This document shows, piece by piece, positions 61,501 through 64,000 of a stretch of DNA of 64,000 bases (the first letter of the stretch is position 1; each line of letters opens with the position of its first letter). The DNA lies in the NCBI RefSeq assembly GCF_032118995.1, contig NC_092661.1, positions 12,090,494 through 12,154,493 on the forward strand, given 5' to 3'. Origin of the DNA: Asterias amurensis. Taxonomy: Eukaryota > Echinodermata > Asteroidea > Forcipulatida > Asteriidae. The position numbers and the translations under genes were made by a program. The notes under the pieces were generated by a model. It worked only from the letters and a program-made list of their open reading frames with translations, was not told the DNA's origin and did not search any database.

Positions 61501-63210
61501 TTTGCCGCCCTAAACTTTGGAATAGTCTTACCACGTCTATCTCTGCGCTATGTCGATTCGCTTTATGTTTTCAAAAAGCATCTGAAACCACACTTGAGGT
61601 CGATTTTACAAAGAGTTAGGTTAGGACTAGTCCAAGGAGATATAAAAGATGTATGGGTAGTTTTTCACGAGTAAGTTAGAACGAGTAACTCATCCTAACT
61701 CAAGATAAGACTAGTCCTAACTCTTTGTGAAATCCACCCCTGTTTCCACAATGCTTGTTTTGTGGTTTATTATTTTAGTTTGTAAAATTGTTTCAATGTT
61801 TCTCTGTATCATCACAAACCCGTTTTGGTCTCGATGAATTGGTGGTGTATAAATACAACAGAGGGTTTAACACACTTACCAGTTGTATTGTAAAATGATT
61901 GTCTTGAAGCACATGTTAGGAGTGCGGTACAGATCTATAAAAGATGGCAGGCGGCCCTTGGCGCCTTCCTGTTTGGAAAAACATGAAAAGTGTGCCATGA
62001 AATTTCATAAAACCAATAATTTAACCATCACATCACTACACCTTGATCAATATCAACATAGAAGTTCACTACAAAGTAACTGATGTCCATTTGGCAACCA
62101 TTCGAGTGACTTATTCAGTATGTTAACCACTCTGTGCGGAGTATAAGGTTTCCTTTATCTCGAGCCCCCGCTTGGCGAGACACTGACAGTTACCCTTATG
62201 GAAACAATAGACCCTTCCCATGAAATATGTAATTGCACATAGCGCCTGCGCACTAACATTTTGGTTGGCAAAATGAGGGAACATCGCGCTGTTTTGTACA
62301 CGGCTAATGGGTGCGTGACGCAGACGCGATTGCGCGTCTGCTTAGTGCACAACTCTATGGTGTTTGCCAACCAGCAGGGTCTGTACGCATGCGTGAATGT
62401 GATTAGCATATTTTACGGGAAGGGTCCATTGCATGCAAGTCTCGTTCAGCAATGTGTTGATAAAGCTTTCCTTGCATGCAGTAGAGACTCTCCAATTGGC
62501 AGTATTGGTCTCCAATTGGCAGTATTTTGTACAAAAGTATGTTGGTGCAGAGAAAAATTGAAGTTCTTCGCTTATAACTGCTGTGGTTTAACTATGAGGG
62601 TTTTTCGGTAAATACCGAGTGAACATCTCTTTGGAACAGTGTAGGATCTGAAAGAACCAGTGACTGTAACAACCCAAATTTCGATCAGTTTACTTTTGAT
62701 CGTCTTCAGGAGAATCCCAGAGCATAACATGATAAGATTTTCACATGGTGCTAAACGAAAACTTCTCTTGTACTTCAACCATGCAGAGTTTCAAAATCCT
62801 ATTTCACCTCACCTTAAACTCTAGGATTTCTTTCTCTTCAAATATGACGTCCGGGAGCTTCTTACCGTTCCATTTACCAACCTTCCTGATGACGTCTTCG
62901 GCCTCCTTGACTCTACCCTTTGATAGGAGCCACCGGACAGACTCGGACAGGAACCTAGTGGTATAGAGAGCAGCACACGATAAGATTCGATGAATTAGGA
63001 TTGGCGACTTGGAAATTAGGGTAAAGGGTTAAAACGGAGATATTCATGTTGTTGATAGTTGACTTGTTTACGGTTGTTATTGTTGTTGTTGTTGTTGCTG
63101 TTTCTTCTGCTGCATGCTGTTGGTGTTGTTGTCATTATTGCTGTTGTTGTTGTTGGTGTTGTCATTGTTGGTGTTGTCATTGTTGGTATTTTGATTTTGT
63201 TTGTTGTTGC

Positions 63211-63246
<36 letters not shown>

Positions 63247-63800
63247 CAATCACACTGGGGTGTTGGTGGTGATTTTTGTTGTTTTTGATCTTAGTATTGT
63301 TACGTGTTTTCGTGTTGTGGTTCTTGTTGTTGGTGTTGTTGTTTTCACTCACATTGGGGTATTGTGGGGATTTTGTTTTGTGGAAATGTTGCTCTTAGTC
63401 ATGGATTTACAGCATATGGTATTGTCATTCACCTCTGTGTTCTACGAAACTCCCGGACCGGAGCCTTTTTAGCATGTATCTACAGTGGACCATCCTCTCT
63501 CTACACAGATATATTTAGTTTTGAGGGTCCATGGGTTTCGTTACCAGACAAATCACAATAAGTATAGATATATATATTTTTTTTTAAATACATTTGAAGT
63601 CTAAAACAGTACTTCACAAGAAGACACTTACATGGTAAGGATGATGCATAGGAAGACTGGTATAACAGGGATAAAGGCCAGTACACGCCACTTATCAATG
63701 TACATCGCTATAATGGCCACCAGCATGTAACCCAGGGAGTATGACACACCGATCAGGACACCAACGACTATACGCCAACGCTGTCCCACAAATTCATTAA
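55501..63800 (-). CDS. SLC22-type organic ion transporter, C-terminal seven exons (5' end outside window)
   Basis: Major facilitator superfamily carrier of the SLC22 type (organic cation/anion/carnitine transport at the plasma membrane); substrate unknown. Exons: 63632-63800, 62813-62954, 61880-61968, 60655-60863, 57679-57787, 56809-57018, 55501-55828, about 418 codons. Helices are visible in the first exon ([20 protein letters not shown]). The loop signature [11 protein letters not shown] (usually ESPRWL), [21 protein letters not shown] with [25 protein letters not shown] and [12 protein letters not shown] follow in family order. About 200 N-terminal residues are missing. The cytoplasmic tail is odd: about 100 residues with six Asp in a row, an NPAY motif, a basic RPRKRSKK patch and a Gly/Asp/Ser end. 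Tandem duplications surround two exon borders. It converges with BHMT-like copy B. Confidence 0.92.
56160..56808 (-). repeat. ~125-145 bp tandem array copied from a splice-donor flank
   Basis: Four units upstream of the true border share GTTTGGGGTTCAATTAGGTA and GTGTTATAATACTCACTG. The last, joined to exon 56809-57018, carries the genuine donor. On the minus strand each unit reads GTGAGTATTATAACACC. Confidence 0.92.
57480..57634. repeat. Family 7 inverted-repeat element
   Basis: GGAGTGCGTTTTGGCGACCC and GGGTCACCAAAACGCACTCC ends, 155 bp, with inner CCAACCAAAAACTG/CAGTTTTTGGTTGG arms; in an SLC22-type intron, 45 bases from an exon. Confidence 0.9.
57902..58395. repeat. Family 2 related palindrome carrying a nested element
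   Basis: GGGCCCAATTTCATGGCTCT and AGAGCCATGAAATTGGGCCC ends. The interior is interrupted at 58089-58319 by a family 3 element. Confidence 0.85.
58089..58319. repeat. Family 3 inverted-repeat element, nested
   Basis: TAGACTTGTGGACAAGTCTG and CGGCTTGTCCACAAGTCTA ends with inner arms around GAGATAGTCGAGTTGCAGCG. Sits inside the palindrome 57902-58395. Confidence 0.88.
58700..58805 (+). repeat. TAGCAAA-type short tandem repeat
   Basis: Repeated ATAGCAAATAGCACATAG units in an SLC22-type intron. Confidence 0.9.
60823..61390 (-). repeat. Tandem array copied from a splice-acceptor border
   Basis: Segments near 60997-61045, 61193-61222 and 61338-61386 repeat the exon start (CGGTGCTTAGAGACAGGCCG ... 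TTTACCATC) and the adjoining intron (AGATCGGGAACACAGTTAAC, GTGTATGGTGGAGTAACTGT). Confidence 0.9.
61470..61860 (+). mobile_element. Degenerate LINE 3' tail split by a family 6 palindrome
   Basis: Plus-strand reading gives [12 protein letters not shown] then [10 protein letters not shown], a decayed match to the LINE C-terminal block (LWNSLP...FKxxLKTHLF). The sequence resumes after 61740 and ends GGTGGTGTATAAATACAA, like a LINE 3' terminus. Confidence 0.5.
61597..61740. repeat. Family 6 palindrome inside a LINE remnant
   Basis: AGGTCGATTTTACAAAGAG and CTCTTTGTGAAATCCACCCC ends with GGACTAGTCC-type arms. Flanked on both sides by LINE tail sequence. Confidence 0.75.
62205..62431. repeat. Family 12 inverted-repeat element
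   Basis: CAATAGACCCTTCCCATGAA and complementary TTTTACGGGAAGGGTCCATT ends, with inner GTTGGCAAA/TTTGCCAAC arms; in an SLC22-type intron. Confidence 0.82.
63055..63350 (+). repeat. (GTT)n-rich microsatellite
   Basis: Long imperfect TTG/GTT array in an SLC22-type intron. It produces spurious poly-Asn and poly-Thr reading frames. Confidence 0.95.
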
Positions 63801-64000
63801 CTGCAAAAGTAGTAATAAAGAACGGGTCTTAGACACGTAGATGAAAATAGTTATTAGTTCAATACAAATTACATCCGATCTGCACTTCGCGAGATTTTTG
63901 TTTAGACCTCCTTTGTTCTTAGTTTTTTTCCCCTGTTTTTTTACAGCTCCTTATCTTTCGATTGTTTTTATTTGTTGGTCGTCAACCTTGCTTTTTCAAT

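Noticed and set aside
63016..63472. Poly-Asn, poly-Thr and poly-Val/Leu frames
   Set aside because: Produced by the GTT microsatellite in all frames.

Overview
The window looks like intron-rich nuclear DNA of an invertebrate deuterostome. An echinoderm, probably a sea star, is my inference from gene content, gene order and the dense small palindromic repeats; nothing here fixes the species. All gene models below were built by reading exon sequence, GT/AG borders and codon phase by eye, and every junction kept frame.

Layout, left to right. (1) 926-7465, minus: first seven coding exons of mitochondrial arginyl-tRNA synthetase (RARS2); the 3' exons lie beyond the left edge. (2) 9724-13173, plus: complete five-exon Cu/Zn superoxide dismutase (SOD1) with a CCAAT/TATA promoter. 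(3) 19846-35547, minus: complete 13-exon SCAF4/SCAF8-type gene with a CTD-interacting domain, RS domain, RRM and a long Pro/Gly then Arg/Asp-rich tail. It converges on SOD1, as SCAF4 does in human. (4) 37568-42009, minus, and (5) 43972-53525, plus: two complete seven-exon betaine-homocysteine methyltransferase-like genes placed head to head with matching exon phases. (6) 55501-63800, minus: last seven coding exons of an SLC22-type solute carrier; its 5' end is beyond the right edge.

Metabolic links are loose: the BHMT-like pair belongs to methionine/one-carbon metabolism, SOD1 to superoxide removal, RARS2 to mitochondrial translation, SCAF4/8 to RNA polymerase II termination. The cluster is not an operon.

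The rest is introns and intergenic DNA packed with non-autonomous inverted-repeat elements. I see at least fourteen inverted-repeat types, the commonest a ~380 bp TTAA-flanked element with over a dozen copies. There are also LINE 3' tails, a tRNA-Leu-derived SINE and simple repeats. I found no new multi-gene system. The most unusual observations are tandem duplications across exon/intron borders (SOD1 and two SLC22 introns) that created decoy splice sites, a probable related empty site for the TTAA element, nested insertions that order the repeat families in time, and the divergent BHMT-like pair with changed pocket residues.
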